Below are positions 27,452 to 35,908 of a DNA stretch of 64,000 nt, in pieces. The notes below the pieces were generated by a model. That model was given only the letters and a program-made list of their open reading frames with translations, was not told the DNA's origin and did not search any database. Origin of the DNA: JBEVJC01 sp040510375 (lineage in GTDB: Bacteria; Bacteroidota; Bacteroidia; Chitinophagales; Chitinophagaceae); assembly GCA_040510375.1 (NCBI GenBank), contig JBEVJC010000013.1:149651-213650 (forward strand). The letters run 5' to 3'. Both the position numbers and the translations under genes were made by a program. Position 1 is the stretch's first letter, and every line of letters begins with the position of its first letter.

Positions 27452-28342
27452 ATGAAAAGAGGGTATAATAAAATAAAGTATGTAATGTTTATAGGGGCCT
27501 CAGGTCTGCTATTTTTATTTAATGCGTGCAAAAAAGAATTTACATCTGCGATACCTGGTGATAAGGAAAGCATTTCGCTTAATTTCTATGCGGCATCTGA
27601 TGTTTTGAAAACGATTGGCAAAGGGGTTGTGCCTGTATTCATTGATAAGTATGAACCCAATCGTGTGATTAATTCCTTTAATTCACCCTATCCTTTTTTT
27701 GATTACGACGTCCAGGGTCAGAAACTGGATTATCCTTATATATTTGGCACACATTCGGGTCTATACTATGCCCGTTTTGATGCCGGGTCGCACCATTATA
27801 TGTTTACCGATACTACCCGATGTATTGTAGTAGATACCACCTTAATGTTGCCAGCAAAAACCTATACCTGCTTTTATTTAACGGATGCAGCGGTAGCCGA
27901 TAACTCCCCGGCAAAATATATCGTAAAGGCTGTTAACGAATTGAGGTCGGTGCCGGACGGAAAAGTAGGTGTTCGGTTCGTTCATATGAGCGCCGATGCA
28001 GGAGATCTGACCTGTAGTTTTCAAAAAGCCGATGGCAGCTTGGTCAATAGCCTACCTGAGACCTTGAAATTTGGAGAAGCCTCAGCGTATCAATATTATG
28101 ATGCGAATGATGTTTCTGCTAATAAGCTTTTGCTTTTTTCCTTAAATAATACTAATACCGGCGCAACCATATTAACTGGGGTGTCTTTTAATCCGGGGAG
28201 GAGTTATATAATCGTGATAAGCGGATTTTTAAGAGATCAGATGCGGCAAATACCTACCGTAAAAAATCCGGATGGCAGTTTTAGTTACGTTTCTGCCACC
28301 ATTGGTAAAAATTTACGAGCGGAAATACGAACTAGCTATTAA
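27452..28342 (+). CDS. DUF4397-like lipoprotein
   Basis: 296 residues with a lipoprotein signal ending FLFNACKKE. The central part, VGVRFVHMSADAGDLTCSFQ, followed later by SFNPGRSYIIVISGFLRD, matches the DUF4397 pattern of tandem Ig-like strands found in surface proteins of Bacteroidota and other bacteria. The gene follows the propeller-like lipoprotein by 11 bp, so it is probably an accessory subunit of the same receptor complex. Ligand unknown. Confidence 0.75.
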   Translation: MKRGYNKIKYVMFIGASGLLFLFNACKKEFTSAIPGDKESISLNFYAASDVLKTIGKGVVPVFIDKYEPNRVINSFNSPYPFFDYDVQGQKLDYPYIFGTHSGLYYARFDAGSHHYMFTDTTRCIVVDTTLMLPAKTYTCFYLTDAAVADNSPAKYIVKAVNELRSVPDGKVGVRFVHMSADAGDLTCSFQKADGSLVNSLPETLKFGEASAYQYYDANDVSANKLLLFSLNNTNTGATILTGVSFNPGRSYIIVISGFLRDQMRQIPTVKNPDGSFSYVSATIGKNLRAEIRTSY

Positions 28343-28508
28343 ATCGGCCTAAATAATTCTGACGAAAATAAAGGCAGTTAGCTATCCAAAAAGTGATAGC
28401 CAGGCCACTTCCTTGCCCTTTTATTTGACAGTTAAGCGATCCTCAAATTTTAAACAGAATAATAAAAACTATTAATTAAAAAGAATAATACACAAATCAA
28501 TAAAAAAA

Positions 28509-29936
28509 ATGAAAACAACTACTACGATTAAACAGGGTATTCTGGCACTGGGGATTACATTTAGTATCATAGCGTGTAAAAAAGAAAAAAAGGATCCAGA
28601 TCCTACACCGCCTACAGAAGTAAAGGCTATTACACTAACCGATTTAAAAGCGCTTAGCACAGATGCTTCTGTAAAAGTGCCTGATGGTAAAAAAATCAGC
28701 GGTATCGTAATCTCTGATGTATCGGGTAAAAATACGGATAGCAAAACATTGGTATTGCAGGAAGCTACGGATAAACCGGGTATTATTATCTATTTTGATG
28801 CTGCGCAGACCTTTGCATTGGGTGACCAGTTAGAAGTGAATATTTCTAACCAGACAATGGCACAGGTTAATGGTGAAATTGTATTGAATAATGTTCCTGT
28901 TATCAATGCGAAAAAGACAGGCACTGGTATTATTGCTGCTAAAATGACTACAGCAGCCGCCATTGCAACTAATAAAGCTTCGTGGGATGGTACGCTGGTG
29001 CAATTACCGGCGGGTGCCTATAGCGGCGGTAATGGTAAATTTATCGGAACTTTGACTTATACTGATACAACCGGTGCCGTAAAATCAAATGTACTTGCAG
29101 GAGCATCTTTTGAAAATACGGATTATTCAACTAGTATCGATGGTATAACTGGTATTGTAAGGATAAATGGCAATGACGTAAGGGTTGATGTCCGTAATGC
29201 TACTGATGTTAACACTGCTGTAAAATATTTGGTAACGGAAGATTTTAAGAACGTTACCGTTAATAGGCCCAATGGCCGGGTTACGTCTTATACTACTACT
29301 AACGGGCAGTATAATGTTTTGAATGCTGAAAATAACTACATTTTCCCGCTTGCAGGCGATGACTTTTTAGATCAAAGCAAAAAATACATTTATTTAACAC
29401 AACCAGATTATATATCGACCGTCACTTCCGAAACGGTAAACCTGAAAGGATTAAAAACAATTGGGGTCAATTTTGCCGGTTCAAAATACACAGGCAATAT
29501 AGATATTAATGCACCTGGTGAACCCAATGGCAGCGATATAAAGAACGTGTTGCCATTTGACCCTTCGAAACACAAAATAGGGATCAACTTATACGCCTAT
29601 AGTGATAACTTTGGTGCCTTCCCGTTGGAGACATATGAATTTAATGCTGTTGGTCAGTTCAATACTATCACATTTAAATTCCCGACAAGTGTAGATGAAT
29701 TTGCTAATATGATTGTAACTACAAAAATTCCTGATTGGGCGGGTGTTTTTTCTTTGGATGATGCGAAATTGCTTGCGGCTGATTTTATGGCTAATATAAA
29801 AATCGGTGTATCAAACCATTCTGTTAACAGGGTAACCAATAAAGATAATTATCAAGGTGACAACCCGGCAGCTAAGAATGATTCACAACCTATTGTCATA
29901 GATAAAATCGTATTTGGTTTTAATGTAAAACCATAA
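28509..29936 (+). CDS. DUF5689-domain exported lipoprotein
   Basis: 475 residues with a signal ending FSIIACKKE. The region about residues 40-240 matches DUF5689, an OB-fold-like repeat found in Bacteroidota surface proteins: SGIVISDVSGKNTDSKTLVL, QLEVNISNQTMAQVNGEIVL and GITGIVRINGNDVRVDVRNA. The C-terminal half is beta-rich (VETYEFNAVGQF-type strands) and unassigned. A 166-bp AT-rich spacer separates it from the DUF4397 gene, so it may have its own promoter or be attenuated. Probably another surface part of the sigma/FecR-controlled uptake system. Confidence 0.78.
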   Translation: MKTTTTIKQGILALGITFSIIACKKEKKDPDPTPPTEVKAITLTDLKALSTDASVKVPDGKKISGIVISDVSGKNTDSKTLVLQEATDKPGIIIYFDAAQTFALGDQLEVNISNQTMAQVNGEIVLNNVPVINAKKTGTGIIAAKMTTAAAIATNKASWDGTLVQLPAGAYSGGNGKFIGTLTYTDTTGAVKSNVLAGASFENTDYSTSIDGITGIVRINGNDVRVDVRNATDVNTAVKYLVTEDFKNVTVNRPNGRVTSYTTTNGQYNVLNAENNYIFPLAGDDFLDQSKKYIYLTQPDYISTVTSETVNLKGLKTIGVNFAGSKYTGNIDINAPGEPNGSDIKNVLPFDPSKHKIGINLYAYSDNFGAFPLETYEFNAVGQFNTITFKFPTSVDEFANMIVTTKIPDWAGVFSLDDAKLLAADFMANIKIGVSNHSVNRVTNKDNYQGDNPAAKNDSQPIVIDKIVFGFNVKP

Positions 29937-30025
29937 ATTATAATGCAGGGCATCCGTAAATCAAGGCATACGCATTTATTAAAAGCCCTGCTTCATCTGG
30001 GGATTTTGTTGGGCCAAAAAGACGA

Positions 30026-30184
30026 ATGCACGATTCAGTCTGTAAATATCGGTCGGAACTGGAAGAATTGCACAGCAGCTATGAACGCAAGTTGGAGGAA
30101 CTTTCCATGATGATCGATATTTATGTTATGTTATATGATCCCCTAAAGGTGTGGTTTCCTTTGATAAAAAGATTAGAGAGTTGA
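30026..30184 (+). pseudogene. Short coiled-coil ORF, possible gene remnant
   Basis: Fifty-two codons from ATG 30026, beginning MHDSVCKYRSELEELHSSYE. The first half has the heptad pattern of a coiled coil. The frame continues open upstream for about 24 codons without a start (back to a TAA near 29959), as expected for the tail of a larger broken gene. No family recognised. Confidence 0.3.
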
Positions 30185-30287
30185 AAAAAGGCCTTCCGGC
30201 GGATACGCCTGTCTTTATTTTCCTGCAAACGAACCTCCGGCTTATATATAATACTTAGCGATCCGATTAATTAATTGAATGTTCCAG

Positions 30288-30317
30288 AGGGCAGTGCAGA
30301 AATGCCTGCCCTTTTTT
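30288..30317 (+). terminator. Rho-independent terminator
   Basis: AGGGCAG (30288-30294) pairs perfectly with CTGCCCT (30306-30312). An inner GCA-GAAA-TGC extends the stem, and a six-T run follows. It probably ends the sigma/FecR-controlled receptor operon or the decayed gene behind it. Confidence 0.75.
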
Positions 30318-30329
30318 AAATCAATAATA

Positions 30330-31088
30330 ATGAAGAATCCTGCTATCATCGGCCTCTTATTAAAATTCCAAACTGATGCTCGACGATTTGTTGCCTTAAT
30401 TTGTAATAATCAGGAGGAGCCAGTACCGACGGGAAAAAACTACACTCGAACCCAGGAAGTAAAAGTGCAAGGAGTTACCACAGTACAACAACGTCCTACA
30501 ATGAAGTCGTAGTATACACCGATCAGGGAACACCCGTTCGTGCACTGCAACAGTTCTCTTCCAGTGTTGGAAAAGTTGAAAATGATGGAAGCACAACGCC
30601 TGTCGCAGATGCGCCGGTAGACGGTTCAAAAAATTGCCACGGCACCACTTTTGCCAATGGGAAAGTGGTTATCGTGGATCAGTCGGAAGGTAATGAAAGC
30701 TTAACAACTATTTTAAATGAAGATGGGTATTCGAAATCCTCCGATGGACAGTTGGCTGACATTTTTGTTCAAAAAGGAGGATCCGATATCCTGCATTCTG
30801 GGATAATCAATACAGAGGGAAGTGTATTTTCAGGCTATGATTTAGAAAAATCACAGCAGCCCATTATGACTATCGAAAGAAATCGGGTAGACGTGGATGT
30901 AAAAACACAAGGATATTCTAGAGAGGGTACAGACAAAAAAGTGAAAACTAAGGCAAGGTAAAGTTGAGAATGGCGTCAGCGACTGTATCAAAAGCCAAAG
31001 CTATGATATTCGAAATAAAGCAGAATTAAAAACTATTAACAAGCCAGTGAGCGAAATTCCTAAAATTATTTATGAACAGTCTAAATAA
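30330..31088 (+). pseudogene. Frameshifted cysteine-peptidase-like / polymorphic-toxin-like protein
   Basis: Coding potential jumps between frames. ATG 30330 opens MKNPAIIGLLL, then frame 1 ends at 30512. A second frame carries the main body from about 30420 to 30961, and a third continues from about 30950 to TAA 31088 (GKVENGVSDCIKSQSYDIRN). The body holds KNCHGTTFANGKVVIVD and, about 45 residues later, GSDILHSGIINTEGS. This Cys...His layout matches the NlpC/CHAP-like 'CHGxTFAxG ... xHSGxV' domains seen in secreted effectors and toxins. The catalytic Cys and His survive, but at least two frameshifts should prevent a full product. Sequencing error cannot be excluded. Confidence 0.5.
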
Positions 31089-31354
31089 ATGGGCAATGAA
31101 AATAGGGCTGATGTGCTACTTGCTTCATGAATTCAAATGGTAGAAGTTTCAATGGGACTGAAGGTTGTCGTGGTAGTTCGGATGGTAAGGCTACATACAC
31201 CTTACAGGTAGATGCATTGTATACGATCAATCGTCTGTGCTGGTCCAAATTGATGGAATTATATTCGTGCGCTCAGGTGATATACGATAAAAAGAGAAAG
31301 TCTGATCCAATTTAATAGTCTCTTCACAATTCTCAATTTTATGAAAATTGAAAA

Positions 31355-31398
31355 AGCTACCAGGGTACTATTGCCTGGTCGGTAGAACCCTGGTAGCT
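31355..31398 (-). terminator. Strong terminator of the SusCD operon
   Basis: AGCTACCAGGGT at 31355-31366 is a perfect 12-bp inverse of ACCCTGGTAGCT at 31387-31398. Read on the minus strand, the stem is followed by TTTTTC, so it terminates transcription coming from the operon that ends at 31408. Confidence 0.8.
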
Positions 31399-31407
31399 GT
31401 TGACGAA

Positions 31408-32649
31408 TTAATTCCGTTTGAAAAAACTAAGCTCCGATAAATGAAGATATCCAGCGCCACCCCATGTCTCCAACACTTTGATGCGCAAATATCTCACGTT
31501 TGGAATCCCAGCGGGGAAGACAAATTTTTCTCCGGCTTGTGCAAATGTTTTGTCTGCATCGCTGTTCTGCCCCGGAGGGAGACCTGATGGTTTGAAAGAA
31601 GTAAATGTCTGCAGCTTTGTCCAGCTTTCCCAACTGCCATCTGACGCTGGACTGTCACTGCCCCAGACCTCAAACACTTTAGGGTTTCCGACGTCATACA
31701 ATGCATTTTCCCGCTGCCACAGCCTGAAATTATCAAGCTCTGCAGTCAGTCCCAGATCAATGCTGAACCACTGGGGCATACCAGATCCTCCGGTATGAAA
31801 ACCCTGATCCTGTCCGGTGATATTGTCCCAGAGACGGGATAGTACCCAGCCATATTCAGAGCCAATATCAGTTGGAAGATGTACTTCCTGAAAGAGGGAT
31901 TTATCGCATTCTGTAATCTTTATGATTGTTGGAAAATCCGAGAACTGTACCACGTTAAAAGTGTCAATTGAGCCGATAGCAGGAATATAAGAAGATTTGT
32001 ATTTAATCGTTGTGCCCAATTTATAATCCGGAATAGGGATCGCATTATCATCGGCCGGTAATTGTCTTTCTTCCAGCTCTCCGGCGGCGTTGGTATATTG
32101 TATAGTGGTAGCAATATTCATTGTATCCCTCTTATTAAAGTTCAACTGCAATGTCCCATCTGGCAAAAACTGATAGGGATTGCCTTCATTTACTCCCCTG
32201 TTCAGCAATGTGGCAGCATAGGAGCTGCCAAACACTCTTACATTATTGATCTCGGTGGCAATGGATTTGTTCCCTTCATTGTCATAAGCCACCACTGAAA
32301 ATGAATACACATACTCATCGAGATCAGGTATAGTGACCTTCACCACGTTGTTGGGATCAGGGTTCGAAATTGGCAGTTCCAGGGTACTTGCGCCGTTATT
32401 CCAGGTTACTACAAATTTTGTGATACTGGGATCAGGGCTGGGATTCCAATAAAGTTGCGCACGCAGATTACCGGTATTATAACCCGCCTTTGTAACCTTT
32501 CCGGGATATTTGATTTCCTTTTCTTCCAGGAAACCTTTATAGTCATCGGCGTATTTCTTACAGGCGCCAAGAGTGAGTAGTACTAAGCAGATACAGCTAA
32601 TACCGATCGTAGTAAGCTTTCTTTGGTAATTTATAATGAGTTGATTCAT
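31408..32649 (-). CDS. DUF4998-like / discoidin-like surface lipoprotein
   Basis: 413 residues. The lipoprotein signal ends LTLGACKKY. The N-terminal half (YPGKVTKAGYNTGNLRAQLY; SFSVVAYDNEGNKS) is of the DUF4998 type of fibronectin-like domains. The C-terminal half resembles an F5/8-type C (discoidin) carbohydrate-binding domain of DUF5000 type: GMPQWFSIDLGLTAELDNFR, FEVWGSDSPASDGSWESWTK and NVRYLRIKVLETWGG. It is the last gene of the SusCD operon. Surface glycan binding next to SusD is the likely role. Confidence 0.82.
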   Translation of the reverse strand: MNQLIINYQRKLTTIGISCICLVLLTLGACKKYADDYKGFLEEKEIKYPGKVTKAGYNTGNLRAQLYWNPSPDPSITKFVVTWNNGASTLELPISNPDPNNVVKVTIPDLDEYVYSFSVVAYDNEGNKSIATEINNVRVFGSSYAATLLNRGVNEGNPYQFLPDGTLQLNFNKRDTMNIATTIQYTNAAGELEERQLPADDNAIPIPDYKLGTTIKYKSSYIPAIGSIDTFNVVQFSDFPTIIKITECDKSLFQEVHLPTDIGSEYGWVLSRLWDNITGQDQGFHTGGSGMPQWFSIDLGLTAELDNFRLWQRENALYDVGNPKVFEVWGSDSPASDGSWESWTKLQTFTSFKPSGLPPGQNSDADKTFAQAGEKFVFPAGIPNVRYLRIKVLETWGGAGYLHLSELSFFKRN

Positions 32650-32679
32650 GTTCGTTTTATTTTAAATTGACGGCTAACA

Positions 32680-33906
32680 TTACTGGGGACTTCCATACAA
32701 ACTTATCTCCAGTGCATTGATATAGTCCAGGCCTCCCCATGTTTGGGTGCATTCATATCTGATATATTTCACGTAGGGAGCAATTCTCGGCATTCTGAAG
32801 TTGACACCTTTAGCTACAAAATCTTTATCCGCGGCATTGGCTTGATTTGGAGGTAATCCGGATGGCGGGTTGGGGAATACAAAATTGCCGAGATTAATCC
32901 AGTCGCCCGCAATAGTACCTTCTGCTGAATTCTGTGGTAATGTAACATCGGCGGGACTATCCTTGTCGGAACCCCAAAGTGTAAACTTGCGGGTATTTTG
33001 ATAGCCGTAAAACTCCGGAGGCCTTTGCCAGACTACGAACCTGCTTATTTTAGCCAATGGTCCAATACCAAATGTTCCAATTGTTTTTGGTGAACTTAAT
33101 GTATGCCATCCCGGCTCTCCCAGGTTCCCGTCAAAGAAATAACGAAACTCCCAACCATAACCAATTGTTGCATCGGTGGGGAGTCGGTAAGTAAAGAACT
33201 GGCTTTTATCGAGCAGGGTTTCAAAGAATGGAGTTACCGTCTTAAATACGGTATCGGAAGTGTTGCCAAACCTGTCGGTAGTGTATACGGCAACTTTATG
33301 CGGCGTTGGATCCAGGTTTCTGATAGACAGATCAATGGTATCTGTACTTACGTATTCCGGTTCCTGTTCATCATATTTTGCAGTGGCGTCATTATAGACC
33401 AATAGATGCACTGCAAGCGGCGCCTTGTTTGAATTCAATCCAAAAAAATTAGCGCCACCAAAATCCGGGGTAATCTCAATTCCATTATTGGTTACGATAT
33501 AGTTGGGTGTCAGCGGATTTACTTTCACAAGTACAGGGTCAGACATTACATTCGCCCGGCTAACCGTATATAAGGTGACTTCATATTCCTGCGCCCGTGC
33601 AAAACCATCAACAAAAACAGTATCGTTGTAGTAACTCGATTTAGTTTCCCTTATCCGGTCAGCATTAATAGAATACCGCGCCAGAACGTACAGAATGTTT
33701 TTCGAATCGGGCAGGGCATAGGAGATATATGCCGCGCCATTTATATTTTCGACCTTAACATCGGTGACCACTCCTGGTTTTGTCATGTCAGTGGAGACAG
33801 GCCCGAGGTCAGAGTCCAGTTTTTTACAACCAGCGATCCATGCCGTTGTCAAAATCAGGACCACCATAAAAAATGGTAGCCTTTTTGTATAATTTATTTT
33901 TTTCAT
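32680..33906 (-). CDS. DUF4959/DUF5126/DUF5000 surface lipoprotein
   Basis: 408 residues with a signal ending TAWIAGCKKL. The N-terminal part (TDVKVENINGAAYISYALPD) fits DUF4959, the middle (APLAVHLLVYNDATAKYDEQ; TDRFGNTSDTVFKTVTP) DUF5126, and the C-terminal discoidin-like region (GIGPLAKISRFVVWQRP; RKFTLWGSDKDSPADV; YVKYIRYECTQTWGG) DUF5000. This three-domain order is common directly behind SusD in Bacteroidota. It should act as a surface glycan-binding protein. It shares the C-terminal TWGG signature with its neighbour, so the two probably arose by duplication and divergence. Confidence 0.86.
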   Translation of the reverse strand: MKKINYTKRLPFFMVVLILTTAWIAGCKKLDSDLGPVSTDMTKPGVVTDVKVENINGAAYISYALPDSKNILYVLARYSINADRIRETKSSYYNDTVFVDGFARAQEYEVTLYTVSRANVMSDPVLVKVNPLTPNYIVTNNGIEITPDFGGANFFGLNSNKAPLAVHLLVYNDATAKYDEQEPEYVSTDTIDLSIRNLDPTPHKVAVYTTDRFGNTSDTVFKTVTPFFETLLDKSQFFTYRLPTDATIGYGWEFRYFFDGNLGEPGWHTLSSPKTIGTFGIGPLAKISRFVVWQRPPEFYGYQNTRKFTLWGSDKDSPADVTLPQNSAEGTIAGDWINLGNFVFPNPPSGLPPNQANAADKDFVAKGVNFRMPRIAPYVKYIRYECTQTWGGLDYINALEISLYGSPQ

Positions 33907-33944
33907 GATCTATAGGTTAAATTAAACTGTAAAAGAGTATTTGT

Positions 33945-35876
33945 TTACCAGAATGGATTTTGAACGAGGTTTTCGTTAATAACGACTTCTGAATTTTTTA
34001 TTGGCCATAAATAATCTTTTACTCCAAAGAATGGAATGGCAATTGTTGTAGGCCGATAATAATTTGCAGCAGAACTTTCATTGACGTTCCAGCCCTGCGA
34101 TGGCCTGCTCAATACGGCCTGTAGCTCTTTCCATCTGCGCAGGTCCCAGCCGCTTTGCCCTTCAAAACATAATTCAATCCTTCTTTCCTGGTGGATGATC
34201 TCCCGTCGGCCTTCTTTGGTATCAGGCTTGTTTGGTGTTTTGGAATACATCGCCCATGCGTTTGATGTACCCGGTAAACCTGCTCTGGCACGGACTTTAT
34301 CAACCCAGGTAAGGATATCCTCTTTTGATGCGGTTCCTGCTTCATTTAACGCCTCGGCATAAAGTAAATACAAACTTGCAAGACGCATTACCGGGAGAAA
34401 GAAACTTTGGTACTCGACACCATTGTTCATAATGGACAGGTAGTTCACCAGTTTCTTGGGCCAATACCCTGTGATATTGGTTGCATACTGACTTTTAGGT
34501 CCTCCTGTTGCAAAAGGCCCCCTGGCCTGTACATAAAATGCGTCACTTTCATTGCGTTGATCATTCCCAAACCAGATACCTCCATCAAAACCAAGAGCAG
34601 CATAATATCTCGGTTCCCGGTTGAAATTTGACTTTGCAGTTTCATATCCCATTTTGATGTAGGACTTGTTGTCATTGTCGCCAAGCTGCGGCGTGTATCT
34701 ATCCGCATAGTCAAAAACCCCGGTTTTATCTTCATCAATGGGAACACCATTTTTAGTATAGAATAGTTCGGTAGTAGAAATGGGTACCGACCAGTTTGAG
34801 GGGCGTTCATTGCCAAATGCAACAGCGTTGGTAGTCAATTTAGGAAATGCGAAACCCTGATATGGAAATTCATACTGGGACGACCAGATAAGTTCCGGGT
34901 TCTGATCGCGTTTTTCAGTAATGACAAACTGAAGCTTTAGTACGTTCTTTAATTCCGTAGAAACATTTTCAACTTTATTTGTTGGAATTCTATCCAGCAA
35001 CATTCCTCCGTGAAGTTCAAACTCTTCAATAGCTTCTTTACATGCCGTGGCTGCTGCAGCCCATTTCAGAGGATCAGCTGTTGTTGAAAATAAATTAATA
35101 CCATCTTTATCTTTAAAAGACGCATAATCCGGATTCCCATTGAATAACGGACTCGCTTCTGTTGTCAGCTCCAATGCTTTTAATGCCATCGCCATGGATT
35201 TTGTGGTACGTCCGTATTCTAAAAGCTGGTTTTCAATTACGGATGGCAAATCAGGAATAGCTTCATCCAGCAATTGAGTTACATAGGCAAATGACTCGTC
35301 TACAGTGGACCTTTTTGCCTTTGTGTCTTCAATGTGGCCGTCTATCGTGCGGTTTTCTTTAATCAATACAATTGGTCCATACAGGCGGATTAAGTAAAAA
35401 TGATAGAAAGCTTTCAGGAATTTTATTTCGGCAATCCATCTTTTCTTTTCCGGTTCTTTCAGGTCGTAAGGTTTATCAATATTTTCCAACATGATGTTAC
35501 AGCGTCTGAGCGCGACGTAGAGCGCCTGACCTCCATTGGCACCACTCCAGTTGTCGATAACAGGGTTTGACACATTTTGTATGCCACCCCTTATCAACTT
35601 GAAACCGGGTCCGGTTATGGTATTGAACGGATTATCGTCAAGGTTGGGATATACAATTTCAGAAGAGGTGACGAAGCCGACATTGTTGACAACTTCGCGG
35701 TTTAATGATTGAAAAGTATTGTAACAACCGAACAGGTAATTCTCTGCTTCATTTCTATTGGAAAATGCATAATCCAGTGTGCCCACGTTGTTGGGAACAA
35801 TATCTAAATATTTTTTACACGACATGCCGATTGAGCAGAGTGTAATCAGGCATATTAGTTTATAATTGAATTTCAT
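33945..35876 (-). CDS. SusD/RagB-family nutrient-binding lipoprotein
   Basis: 643 residues from ATG 35876. A longer open frame reaching 36008 runs back into susC, but its first 44 residues have no signal, whereas Met 35876 opens MKFNYKLICLITLCSIGMSC, a clean lipoprotein signal. SusD-like TPR features include FSNRNEAENYLFGCYNTFQS and the C-terminal RREIIHQERRIELCFEGQSG with WDLRRWKEL, the most recognisable SusD signature. It lies on the surface and feeds ligand to the SusC barrel encoded 32 bp upstream. No glycoside hydrolase is in the operon, so the ligand is unknown. Confidence 0.95.
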   Translation of the reverse strand: MKFNYKLICLITLCSIGMSCKKYLDIVPNNVGTLDYAFSNRNEAENYLFGCYNTFQSLNREVVNNVGFVTSSEIVYPNLDDNPFNTITGPGFKLIRGGIQNVSNPVIDNWSGANGGQALYVALRRCNIMLENIDKPYDLKEPEKKRWIAEIKFLKAFYHFYLIRLYGPIVLIKENRTIDGHIEDTKAKRSTVDESFAYVTQLLDEAIPDLPSVIENQLLEYGRTTKSMAMALKALELTTEASPLFNGNPDYASFKDKDGINLFSTTADPLKWAAAATACKEAIEEFELHGGMLLDRIPTNKVENVSTELKNVLKLQFVITEKRDQNPELIWSSQYEFPYQGFAFPKLTTNAVAFGNERPSNWSVPISTTELFYTKNGVPIDEDKTGVFDYADRYTPQLGDNDNKSYIKMGYETAKSNFNREPRYYAALGFDGGIWFGNDQRNESDAFYVQARGPFATGGPKSQYATNITGYWPKKLVNYLSIMNNGVEYQSFFLPVMRLASLYLLYAEALNEAGTASKEDILTWVDKVRARAGLPGTSNAWAMYSKTPNKPDTKEGRREIIHQERRIELCFEGQSGWDLRRWKELQAVLSRPSQGWNVNESSAANYYRPTTIAIPFFGVKDYLWPIKNSEVVINENLVQNPFW

Positions 35877-35908
35877 GTTTCGTTTTTTAGATTTAATTCG
35901 GTCAGCAA

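Larger units (their letters stand above)
29937..30329. other. Decayed spacer with short ORF and terminator
   Basis: About 390 bp without a full gene. It holds a 52-residue open frame (30026-30184) and a strong hairpin terminator (30288-30317), both listed separately; the rest shows nothing recognisable. Confidence 0.5.

Noticed and set aside
31127..31315. 62-codon open frame in the decayed region
   Set aside because: No recognisable family, and it sits in frameshifted remnants; I could not support a gene.
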